6,630 nucleotides of DNA from Deltaproteobacteria bacterium (lineage in GTDB: Bacteria; Desulfobacterota; Desulfobacteria; Desulfobacterales; SG8-13). The stretch covers positions 1 to 6,630 of the forward strand of contig JAHEIV010000171.1 in assembly GCA_024639205.1 (NCBI GenBank), written 5' to 3'. Numbering within the stretch: position 1 is the first letter of the stretch; every line of letters starts with the position of its first letter. Position numbers and translations under genes: made by a program. The notes beneath the pieces are model-generated. The model saw only the letters and a list, made by a program, of their open reading frames with translations, was not told where the DNA came from and did not search any database. Below are positions 1 to 5,742 of the stretch, one piece after another.

Positions 1-1
1 G

Positions 2-106
2 CTCGGACAGTCCGTGATCATGTCGGTGAACAATGCCAAAGGAGCCAATGCGTTCATCCGGCTCGGCGGGCGGATCCCGGCTCCCATTCAAAGTCTCACC
101 AATTGA
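2..106 (+). CDS. UPF0210/PFL-family (DUF711) protein, C-terminal end only
   Basis: This is the 3' end of a gene that starts left of the window; 34 codons are read in frame 2 and end at a TGA at 104-106. The last residues read RLGGRIPAPIQSLTN. From memory, UPF0210 (PFL-like glycyl radical-like fold) proteins of streptococci end in a very similar way, with an Arg/Gly-Gly-x-Ile-Pro-Ala-Pro-Ile-x-Ser-x-x-Asn tail preceded by a Val-Met-x-Val-Asn stretch. The fragment also has the matching VIMSVNNAKGANAF segment. The family is about 450 residues long, soluble and of unknown biochemical role; it often sits next to a small ACT-domain protein, which would lie outside this window. The family call rests on a short tail with a distinctive motif, so it is good but not certain. 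Transcription converges on the uspA-like gene. Confidence 0.72.
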   Translation, partial: LGQSVIMSVNNAKGANAFIRLGGRIPAPIQSLTN

Positions 107-109
107 TCA

Positions 110-138
110 CAGGCGACCGATGGTGGGTGGTACGCCTG
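110..138 (+). terminator. hairpin just after the UPF0210 stop, without a T tract
   Basis: CAGGCG at 110-115 pairs perfectly with CGCCTG at 133-138. ACC (116-118) can also pair with GGT (129-131) if A132 is bulged, leaving a 10-nt loop. The stem starts 3 nt after the stop codon. No run of T follows, so it is not a canonical intrinsic terminator. It could stabilise the 3' end of the message or be chance. Confidence 0.25.
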
Positions 139-476
139 AGCGTCCAATTGCCGTACAGGGGTGATATTCGTTGGGCGCGGCCGCAGCAAATGCCGTTCAG
201 CGGGCGAAAGACCATTTCCGGTCGGACAACCGATTATCTGAATCCCATCAACCCCCCGATCGGGACGAGGGTTCATCCGGTTTATCTGCACAACTGGTTT
301 CTAAAGCTATTCTGCCGACATCCGCTCTTCGACCTGCAATATGACCGATAGCCGGAGTCGCTGTGCCGGTTGGTATTCACCCTGACCGATTCAACGTTCC
401 GAACAACCGTATATGGTCGTCTGTGAAGATTTTCGCGACTTGATCTTGTCACCTGCCTGACGGTTGAAACCGGGAT

Positions 477-496
477 AACAAAAAGGGCTTTTTATT
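477..496. terminator. possible weak bidirectional terminator between convergent genes
   Basis: AAAAAG at 480-485 faces CTTTTT at 488-493, and the pairing extends outward by two A-T pairs past one mismatch. T-rich sequence follows on the plus strand, and A-rich sequence gives the matching U-rich run on the minus strand. A small CGGT-TGAA-ACCG hairpin lies just upstream at 461-472. The location between convergent genes suits a shared terminator. The stem is almost all A-T and is far from either stop codon, so the call is weak. Confidence 0.22.
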
Positions 497-600
497 CTTT
501 AGGATGATCCTCAGGTTTTCTTCGGCTCTGGAACACCTGGCGATTCGTCCGGGTAAAGATCGAAGAGTGCGCCGTTTGCCTTCGGCAACCCGAAATCACC

Positions 601-654
601 CCCGCATTCCAATGATAGCCGGATTGTCTGAAACCGTTTCGGGCAACATGCGGG
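601..654 (-). terminator. inverted repeat immediately after the uspA-like stop
   Basis: CCCGCAT at 601-607 and ATGCGGG at 648-654 form a perfect 7-bp inverted repeat that ends 1 nt from the stop codon of the minus-strand gene. The intervening 40 nt contain a smaller symmetry, GAAAC-C-GTTTC, near 632-642. No T tract follows in the direction of transcription. It may be a 3' stabilising structure or a poor terminator. It could also be chance. Confidence 0.25.
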
Positions 655-655
655 T

Positions 656-1051
656 CTAGCGGATGGAGACCACCGGAACCGGAGCGTTGAGTATCACGTA
701 CTGAGCGGTGGAACCCATCAGCAGCTTGCCCACCTTTGAGCGCCGTTTTACACCGACGAAGATCAAGTCGATACCGTTTTCCTGGGCAAAACGAACGAGG
801 TCTTCGCCGGGAGACAGTCCGCGGATCAGCAAGTGGGTTTCACAGGGTATGCCTTCCTTTTCGATCAGCGAGGCGGCATCGGCCAGGCTTTGCTGCGCAG
901 CATCGATATCCTTCTGATTATCTTCCGTGCCCTTTCCCATGGAAGCAACCAGGTGAACGGATGCCTGCATGACAGCGCAGTATTTGGACGCCAGCGCGAT
1001 GGCATCCTTGGCCGCGCTGGAACCGTCGTAGCCGACCAGAAACTTCATCAT
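656..1051 (-). CDS. universal stress protein, UspA family
   Basis: A 131-residue protein, the usual length of a single-domain universal stress protein; these are cytoplasmic, dimeric, alpha/beta Rossmann-like proteins that help cells survive stress and arrest. The N-terminal strand and turn FLVGYDGSSAAKDA carries the Asp (D9) that contacts adenine in ATP-binding members. The C-terminal nucleotide loop is at 100-115, GVKRRSKVGKLLMGST. The family consensus there is G-2x-G-9x-G-(S/T); here G100 and G113-S114 are present but the second glycine is Arg103. The closing strand APVPVVSIR is typical. The start at 1051 is supported by a GAAGGGAG Shine-Dalgarno at 1058-1065, 6 nt upstream; the next codon is also ATG and would give a 9-nt spacer. 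There is no signal peptide or membrane segment. A candidate promoter lies at 1167-1195. It is on the same strand as the large TPR gene but 388 bp after it, so it is probably a separate transcript. Confidence 0.93.
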   Translation of the reverse strand: MMKFLVGYDGSSAAKDAIALASKYCAVMQASVHLVASMGKGTEDNQKDIDAAQQSLADAASLIEKEGIPCETHLLIRGLSPGEDLVRFAQENGIDLIFVGVKRRSKVGKLLMGSTAQYVILNAPVPVVSIR

Positions 1052-1166
1052 GGCTTGCTCCCTTCAATTCTTGGCATACAGTTCTTGCCGGAACCCTGCA
1101 TGAAATACAATATCCAAAAAGCATGGCCGCTATCGACAAGCGTTGCGTGCACGCAGGATGCAAGCC

Positions 1167-1195
1167 AACATACCTAGATACTACCGGGATGTAAA
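1167..1195 (-). promoter_or_regulatory. candidate sigma70-type promoter of the universal stress gene
   Basis: On the minus strand TTTACA (1190-1195) is followed after exactly 17 nt by TATGTT (1167-1172). The -35 box matches 5 of 6 consensus positions and the -10 box 4 of 6. The implied transcript has an untranslated leader of about 110 nt before the ATG at 1051. No other pair with good spacing stood out closer to the gene. Supported by sequence match only. Confidence 0.38.
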
Positions 1196-1269
1196 CCGAT
1201 ATTATTCGATCGATGGCAACGCCGCTGAGACGAACCGGAAGCAGTCATGGACGCAGTAATTTCGGTTTT

Positions 1270-1292
1270 GACGGATTTATCCGCCGTCTTTT
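1270..1292 (+). terminator. short plus-strand hairpin with TTTT
   Basis: GACGG (1270-1274) pairs with CCGTC (1284-1288) across a 9-nt loop, and TTTT follows directly. An alternative GGAT-TT-ATCC pairing overlaps it. There is no plus-strand gene upstream within the gap, so it would have to end a small or antisense RNA or be chance. On the minus strand the same stem lacks a T tract. Confidence 0.18.
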
Positions 1293-1345
1293 GAGCGCTT
1301 TATTGAGCAATGGCTGCCGAAAGGTCCCGGTGAAGTCGCGTGGGT

Positions 1346-1365
1346 CGCAAACGCCACCTGTGGCG
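1346..1365 (-). terminator. possible terminator hairpin after the TPR gene
   Basis: CGCCACCTGTGGCG at 1352-1365 is a near-perfect palindrome that folds into a 5-bp GC-rich stem with a 4-nt loop. In the transcript of the minus-strand TPR gene it lies about 75 nt past the stop and is followed by only three U (TTTGCG). The stem is good and the U tract is poor. A protein-binding operator is an alternative reading. Confidence 0.25.
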
Positions 1366-1439
1366 GGGAAGCACGTCTGTCCACATGGGTCAGGATGGGC
1401 GGCGGTTTGTCAACGGATGCAAATACCGATGTATGCTGA

Positions 1440-4400
1440 TTATGCGGCAACCCTCATGGATTTCAGCTTGGTCAATATCTTGGCAGCCGGCTTGGAACCG
1501 AGCTCAACGGCACGTTTGGCGTGTTCGCGGGCGGTTTCGTAGGACTTCAACCGGTAGGAAACAACGGCAAGGTTATAGAAACCGCGGGGATCCTGTGGAG
1601 AAAGCTGCGTAAAGTGCTTGAAATAACGAATGGCTTTCAAATATTCCTTCTTCTCCGAAGCCGCCAGCCCGAGGGAAAACACCTCGCTGCCTTCGGCGTC
1701 AGTGTCCCCGCTGCCTTTTCCCTTCGCCTTTTTATTTCCGTTGTCACCGGAGCTGTCGCTTTTCGCAGCGCTGCCGGAGGAACCGGCTGCCGCCCGGGAA
1801 GATTTTGAGGCCGGGGCCTTTGCGGGTTCAGCCGCGACGGTCGATTCGAACACGATCACATCATCGTTGGTCGCGTCTCCGGTCAGCGGCGCTTGGATTT
1901 CACTCGTGTCCACCTCACCGTCCATGTCATCGGCATCCCACACCACCGGTTCGTGCCCGAGGACTTCGGCAATGTCGAATGTGGCGGTGTCATAATCGGA
2001 TAAATCCCCCATGTTATCTTCTACAACTGCGCCCCCTACCGGTTCCGGCATCGAGATCGGCTCCGCGACAGCGTCACCGTGTTTTGGTAATCCGGCCGCT
2101 TTGGGTTGCAGGCCCGGCTGCGCAGATGCAGCAGTTTTGGCTTTTACGGGTTTTTGCCGTTTGTTGCGACGCTTTTTAGCTGCCGTCACAGGGGGTGTTG
2201 AATTTGCTGCGATTTTTAGTTTCTTCTTTATTTTTCGTAGAATTTTGTTTGCCGCACGTGCACCGAGTTTCAGAGCCTTTTCCGCATTCGCCTCGGCAGC
2301 CGGATAGTCTTTTTTACGGTAGTACACGATGGCAAGATTGTAATAGCCTCGTGGTTCCCGGGGGCGCAGAGAAACAAACCGATTGAAAATCTCGAGGGCG
2401 TTTTCTAAATCCTTTTTCGAGTAAGCCGCCATACCTTCTGCAAAGAGATCTTCCGAAATTCTATCCGGATCTGCTTCGGGTTGGACCGCCCCTTTATCAT
2501 CGGACTGTTTTGTTGCCGGCGATTTTTTCTCCTCGGCATCGATCTTCGGTACAGCCGCTGAAGATCCGGGAGGTGCTGCCGCAACTGGTTCGACCGGCTT
2601 CTCTTTGGTTGCGGCCAAGGGCGTTTTGATCTCGCTCGCATCTGCGGCCACCGCAGAACTCTCTTCTTCTGCCACGGGCTTTGGAACCGGAACGGCCTCG
2701 ATTTCAGGGAGATCTTCCGCGGCTGTGTCCTGGCTGGTTTCACCGTCGACAATTTCAGCCTCCTGGGCAAGTTCACCCGTTAAAACGGGAAACTCCGGAA
2801 TTCCATCTGCGGACTGCGCCTCACCGGTTTGCGCAGCAGCTGCGGCCGGCTCGACCTCCGACTCCTCACTTTGGTGCTCCTGAACGACTGCCCTGCCGGC
2901 AGCCGGACCTGCTTCTTCGCCGATCTGCTCATCCGGAGCCGACGGCTCCACGGATTGCGTTTCACCGATTTCTTCCAGCGATTGCGGATCGATGGTCTCG
3001 AAGGCGGCGGTGTCGAGTTCTTCAAAAATCGTATCGGTTGTAGCGGTCACATCTGGTTCCAATGAGATGCTGCGCTCCTTGGCGAGCCTGATCTTCGATT
3101 TTTCGTAGATCTTCTGCGCTGCCCCTGCACCCATGTCCAGCGCTTTTCGGGCCATGTCGCAGGCCGTCTCGTAGTCCTTGAGCCGGTAATGCAGAATTGC
3201 CAGATTGTAGTAACCGCGAGGCTGAGTCGGGTTTTGTTCGGCAAACTTGGTAAAGTGTTGTAAGGCTTCTGCATAATTTTTCTTTTTGGAGGCGGCCAGT
3301 CCACGGGCAAAAAGATCCATGTCTGTAACCGCGGCGGATTCTTTCGATTCAGAAAGATCTTTTCCCGGCCCGGCAGCCTGCTTTTCGGGGCTTGCGGATC
3401 CTGCCGCCGGGGTCGGCCGGTCGCCGCCTGCAGCCGCTTCGACGGCTGCCTCCGGAACGGCCGGAGCCGTCTCTACTGCGGGCTGCTCTTCACCGGGCAT
3501 CGCTCCGACCACGCTCTCCTCGACGATCGGTTCCGGCTCTTTGTCCGCCTCTTGAATGAAATCGTCCAAGGCCGCGGTTGGCAGATCCTCCAAATCGGAT
3601 TCGGCTTCGATCGACTCGGGTTCGACCTGTTCGGACGGCAAGGCCGCTTCCATGGTCGAGTCAGCCCGGCCGGAGGCATCGGCTGCAGCATCCGGGCTCT
3701 CGTCTTGTTGCACAGCCGCCAATGATTCGGAATCAATGACGATGGTGTCGTCCCCGCCAAAACCGGCAACCGCCGGCAACTCTTCCTTTTTGAATTCCTC
3801 TGTGTCTGCGACCGACAGATCGGACCCCCGATCGAGGCCCTTGACCGGGTCACTTTCCTGGACTGCCGGGTCTGCAAACGGCGGCCCGTCGATTTCCACC
3901 GTCGCCGACTCCAAATACGACAGTGGGTCTTCTCCGGGATCTGCGGGTGAATTCGTATGTCGACCCCGCCGCTGCGGCCGGTCGGTCGAAGCGTTCCCGT
4001 TTTCAGCCATACCGCCCTGCTCCGTCGATCCGGTTTTTCCTGCGGTTTTACCGGATTTCTTGACCGCAACTTTTTTAAGGATTTTTTGAGCCCCATCGGC
4101 TCCGAGTTCAATTGCCTTGCTGGCGCACTGACCGGCTTTTTCAAAGTCTGCCGATCTGTAATGAAGTATCGCCAGATTGTAATAGGCCCGCGGCTCATCG
4201 GGGGAAAGTTCGGTTATGAGTGTGAAATACTCAATTGCAGCGGGGTAATCTTTCTGCCTGGAGGCTTCCATCGCCTGCCGGAAGTAGGCGTTCACCGGGG
4301 ACTCGTCCACAGTTGTCGCTGGGGCATCTACATCCGGTTTGACTTCTGTTCCGAGACCGGCGGTGCCGATCGCCTCATCGACCGGTTCCATATCCGTCTG

Positions 4401-5474
4401 CACCGTTTCGCTCGGCGCCTTGCCGCCGGTTAACGGATTCAAATCCCTTTCATCGGGCTGCAGGATTTTTGCTTCTTCGAACCTCGCATCATCGGTCTCC
4501 GCACCGCCAGCACCCGCCTGTTCAGCGCTCGTTGGCCAATCTGCACTGCTGATCTCCGGTTCGACAATTTCTTCCGCATCGTTTCCGGCAGCGGATGTCC
4601 CGTCAGCTTCAATAGCGATGGTGGGGGTGCTCGAGTCGGATACGGGGATTTCCCTTTTTTCGGGTCCGGTCAACAAAAGGTATGTCAGGCGGTCTTCAAG
4701 ATCCCGTATACGTTTGATGTCCTGCTGCTCGCGCATCAGGGCCAGTTTTTCTCTTCGCTGATGAAGGTCCAGCTGCTTGACCAGGTGTTGATGGTCGCTC
4801 TTGATTTGCTTGAAGTGCTGCAACAAACGCCGGTTGTCTTTGGTTACCTTTCTGAACTGCTTTTGTAATTCGACGAAGTAACCCCGACTCGATTTGGAAA
4901 TCTCTTTTTCGACAATTCTGGCAAGCAGGCTGTAGTTGAGGGTATCCGGATCCATTTGTTCGGATTGAATGACGGTTTCGGGCACATCGGCCATCTTTAC
5001 GGCCGGCTTGGCAGAGAGCTTACCGTCGCCGGCACCCTCGTTCTTTCCGAATTGAAAGTCATGCGGATTCTGCGGGACGGACTCTTCAAAGTTATCTTTG
5101 TTCCATGGAATGTGCTTGTCGGAAGCATACGGTTTAAAATACCAGTCGTTGATGTGAACCTGCTGATCGAGGTAACGCAATAACTGATCGATTGTGCTGA
5201 ACATCTCGCGGCTTCGGTCGAGTTCGGCCAGTACCACATAGCTGCCTCCCTCATCCGGAGAAGAGGAGGCTTCGACGTTCAGAAAGTTGAACGGTCCCCG
5301 GGCGATGGTTTCACTGAGTTTGACGGCCGAATCTCTTCTGGTGACCAGAAAGGAGATGACCGCAACATCCTTTTCATCACAGAATTTCGGTTGGAAGGAA
5401 TCGACCTGAAACTTGTCCATGATGAGACCTTCCAGGTCTCCGATGCGCAAATCCTCTTCCAGTCGCGATTTCAT
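1440..5474 (-). CDS. very large multi-TPR protein with coiled coil and acidic linkers, unrecognised
   Basis: The protein has 1344 residues, no signal peptide and no membrane segment, so it is probably cytoplasmic. Residues 36-116 show strand-helix-strand-strand-helix-strand spacing, suggesting a ferredoxin-like (ACT-like) domain; GPFNFLNVEASSSPDEGG is its most distinctive stretch. Residues about 183-267 form a highly charged coiled coil. Four TPR modules follow at 394-469, 718-793, 1007-1082 and 1262-1337, aligning without gaps and sharing P-R-x-(Y/F)-Y-N-L-A followed by YR. Linkers of 248, 213 and 179 residues are Ala/Glu/Asp/Pro-rich and probably disordered; each module is followed by a Lys/Arg-rich tail, strongest at 1080-1113. 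TPRs bind peptides or proteins, so a multivalent scaffold is inferred; no enzyme motif is seen. The start at 5474 has only a weak GGGAAG upstream. Met19, preceded by GGAAGG 7 nt away, is an alternative start. Stop TAA is at 1440-1442. Confidence 0.9.
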   Translation of the reverse strand: MKSRLEEDLRIGDLEGLIMDKFQVDSFQPKFCDEKDVAVISFLVTRRDSAVKLSETIARGPFNFLNVEASSSPDEGGSYVVLAELDRSREMFSTIDQLLRYLDQQVHINDWYFKPYASDKHIPWNKDNFEESVPQNPHDFQFGKNEGAGDGKLSAKPAVKMADVPETVIQSEQMDPDTLNYSLLARIVEKEISKSSRGYFVELQKQFRKVTKDNRRLLQHFKQIKSDHQHLVKQLDLHQRREKLALMREQQDIKRIRDLEDRLTYLLLTGPEKREIPVSDSSTPTIAIEADGTSAAGNDAEEIVEPEISSADWPTSAEQAGAGGAETDDARFEEAKILQPDERDLNPLTGGKAPSETVQTDMEPVDEAIGTAGLGTEVKPDVDAPATTVDESPVNAYFRQAMEASRQKDYPAAIEYFTLITELSPDEPRAYYNLAILHYRSADFEKAGQCASKAIELGADGAQKILKKVAVKKSGKTAGKTGSTEQGGMAENGNASTDRPQRRGRHTNSPADPGEDPLSYLESATVEIDGPPFADPAVQESDPVKGLDRGSDLSVADTEEFKKEELPAVAGFGGDDTIVIDSESLAAVQQDESPDAAADASGRADSTMEAALPSEQVEPESIEAESDLEDLPTAALDDFIQEADKEPEPIVEESVVGAMPGEEQPAVETAPAVPEAAVEAAAGGDRPTPAAGSASPEKQAAGPGKDLSESKESAAVTDMDLFARGLAASKKKNYAEALQHFTKFAEQNPTQPRGYYNLAILHYRLKDYETACDMARKALDMGAGAAQKIYEKSKIRLAKERSISLEPDVTATTDTIFEELDTAAFETIDPQSLEEIGETQSVEPSAPDEQIGEEAGPAAGRAVVQEHQSEESEVEPAAAAAQTGEAQSADGIPEFPVLTGELAQEAEIVDGETSQDTAAEDLPEIEAVPVPKPVAEEESSAVAADASEIKTPLAATKEKPVEPVAAAPPGSSAAVPKIDAEEKKSPATKQSDDKGAVQPEADPDRISEDLFAEGMAAYSKKDLENALEIFNRFVSLRPREPRGYYNLAIVYYRKKDYPAAEANAEKALKLGARAANKILRKIKKKLKIAANSTPPVTAAKKRRNKRQKPVKAKTAASAQPGLQPKAAGLPKHGDAVAEPISMPEPVGGAVVEDNMGDLSDYDTATFDIAEVLGHEPVVWDADDMDGEVDTSEIQAPLTGDATNDDVIVFESTVAAEPAKAPASKSSRAAAGSSGSAAKSDSSGDNGNKKAKGKGSGDTDAEGSEVFSLGLAASEKKEYLKAIRYFKHFTQLSPQDPRGFYNLAVVSYRLKSYETAREHAKRAVELGSKPAAKILTKLKSMRVAA
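1464..1691 (-). repeat. TPR module 4 of 4 (residues 1262-1337)
   Basis: Same unit at the extreme C-terminus, with F1266, PRGFYNLA at 1296-1303 and YR at 1307-1308. Only seven residues follow the module (KSMRVAA), so the protein ends with a structured repeat and not a linker. Phe replaces the first Tyr of YYNLA. Confidence 0.85.
2229..2456 (-). repeat. TPR module 3 of 4 (residues 1007-1082)
   Basis: Same unit, with F1011, PRGYYNLA at 1041-1048 and YR at 1052-1053. Its capping helix runs straight into the most basic part of the protein (KILRKIKKKLK at 1077-1087, then KKRRNKRQK at 1100-1108). The other modules have shorter and less basic tails. Confidence 0.85.
3096..3323 (-). repeat. TPR module 2 of 4 (residues 718-793)
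   Basis: Same 76-residue unit, with F722 in the first helix, PRGYYNLA at 752-759 and YR at 763-764. A glycine-alanine turn GAGAAQKI near 782-789 leads into a Lys-rich tail. YYNLAILHYR is identical to module 1, while the codons for PR-YYNLA differ between modules. That points to old duplication kept by selection on the protein, not recent DNA copying. Confidence 0.85.
4068..4295 (-). repeat. TPR module 1 of 4 (residues 394-469)
   Basis: A 76-residue unit of two TPR hairpins plus a capping helix. Key residues are F398, A404, K408, A413, F417, the PRAYYNLA stretch at 428-435 and YR at 439-440. It ends with G458, then A462 and KI at 464-465. It aligns without gaps to the other three modules. It is the most divergent at the second hairpin, where SADFEKAGQC replaces the Lys-Asp-Tyr pattern of modules 2 and 3. 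Confidence 0.85.
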
Positions 5475-5535
5475 AGGATTTCTTCCCGGTTGTTCACCCG
5501 TTCAATACCGAAAGCGCACAGTTCGACCCGCCGGC

Positions 5536-5552
5536 CATCCGCCCGCCGGATG
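5536..5552 (-). promoter_or_regulatory. small hairpin in the presumed leader of the TPR gene
   Basis: CATCCG (5536-5541) and CGGATG (5547-5552) form a perfect 6-bp stem with a 5-nt loop. It sits in the GC-rich part of the leader, about 60 nt before the ATG at 5474. There is no T tract. It could affect message stability or translation, or could be a protein site. Function is not shown by sequence. Confidence 0.25.
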
Positions 5553-5567
5553 CCACTGGGTTGTATT

Positions 5568-5596
5568 AATGTAACATACTGAATATATGAACACAA
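5568..5596 (-). promoter_or_regulatory. candidate promoter for the TPR gene in an AT-rich island
   Basis: On the minus strand TTGTGT (5591-5596) is separated by 17 nt from TACATT (5568-5573). Both boxes are partial matches (3 and 4 of 6). The island at about 5561-5600 is strikingly AT-rich compared with its surroundings. A second overlapping candidate reads the other way: TTGTAT at 5561-5566, 17 nt, then TATATG at 5584-5589. Divergent transcription from this stretch is therefore plausible, although neither pair is strong. Confidence 0.3.
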
Positions 5597-5638
5597 TTTT
5601 AGCGAAACCCATCAAGAAAGTCAAGATGGCGATACGGT

Positions 5639-5667
5639 TTGTTTTCCGAGGCGATATTTGATAAATT
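5639..5667 (+). promoter_or_regulatory. candidate promoter for the phosphoesterase gene
   Basis: TTGTTT (5639-5644), a 17-nt spacer and TAAATT (5662-5667) give a sigma70-like arrangement with weak boxes (3 and 4 of 6). It would start transcription near 5674, about 70 nt before the ATG at 5743. The upstream TTGTAT/TATATG pair at 5561-5589 is an alternative. Confidence 0.25.
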
Positions 5668-5742
5668 TTCGCAGTTTGGTGATCGGTACCATCTAAACCG
5701 GATCTGAAATTGCGCGCGAGCGCTGAAACGGACAGACAGAAG

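Larger units (their letters stand above)
107..655. other. gene-free gap between convergent genes
   Basis: About 550 bp separate the UPF0210 stop from the stop of the minus-strand universal stress gene. The open frames here (the longest is about 80 codons, at 103-351 on the plus strand) show no family motif, no convincing Shine-Dalgarno and an Arg/Pro-rich content typical of chance frames in GC-rich DNA. I see no tRNA, rRNA, transposase remnant or CRISPR repeat. What is visible is the hairpin at 110-138, a short palindrome CCCGATCGGG at 255-264, an A/T stem at 477-496 and a long-range inverted repeat at 601-654. The region may simply be two long 3' untranslated stretches; a degraded gene too diverged to read cannot be excluded. 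Confidence 0.5.
1052..1439. other. intergenic gap between the TPR gene and the universal stress gene
   Basis: No convincing gene is seen in these 388 bp. Plus-strand frames here run on into the antisense of the TPR gene and look like shadows. The left part holds the universal stress gene's leader and promoter. A hairpin GACGG (1270-1274) / CCGTC (1284-1288), followed by TTTT at 1289-1292, resembles a short terminator on the plus strand, where no gene is known. A compact CGCCA/TGGCG hairpin lies at 1352-1365. Confidence 0.5.

Noticed and set aside
255..264. Palindrome CCCGATCGGG as an operator
   Set aside because: It is an isolated 10-bp GC-rich palindrome with no promoter or gene start nearby, and such palindromes are expected by chance at this base composition.
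103..351. 82-codon plus-strand open frame beginning at the UPF0210 stop
   Set aside because: The start overlaps the previous stop, but there is no upstream ribosome binding site outside that gene's own sequence and no recognisable motif. The composition is that of a random frame.
1213..1612. Overlapping plus-strand open frames of about 90-110 codons
   Set aside because: Both run into the antisense strand of TPR module 4, share no family motif and are Arg/Ser/Gly-rich shadows.
3556..4089. 177-codon plus-strand open frame antisense to the TPR gene
   Set aside because: The Ser/Ala-rich content is what the reverse complement of Glu/Asp/Ala/Pro codons gives. There is no Shine-Dalgarno and no domain.
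3473..4198. 241-codon open frame on the minus strand inside the TPR gene
   Set aside because: It lies in another frame of the same strand, is full of Arg/Pro/Ser, has no family motif and arises because the linker coding sequence is GC-rich and low in stops. The real frame carries the TPR modules.
5710..5742. TTG at 5710 as the start of the phosphoesterase
   Set aside because: It adds 11 residues before a core that already starts close to the ATG at 5743, and no Shine-Dalgarno precedes it. It is kept only as an alternative.
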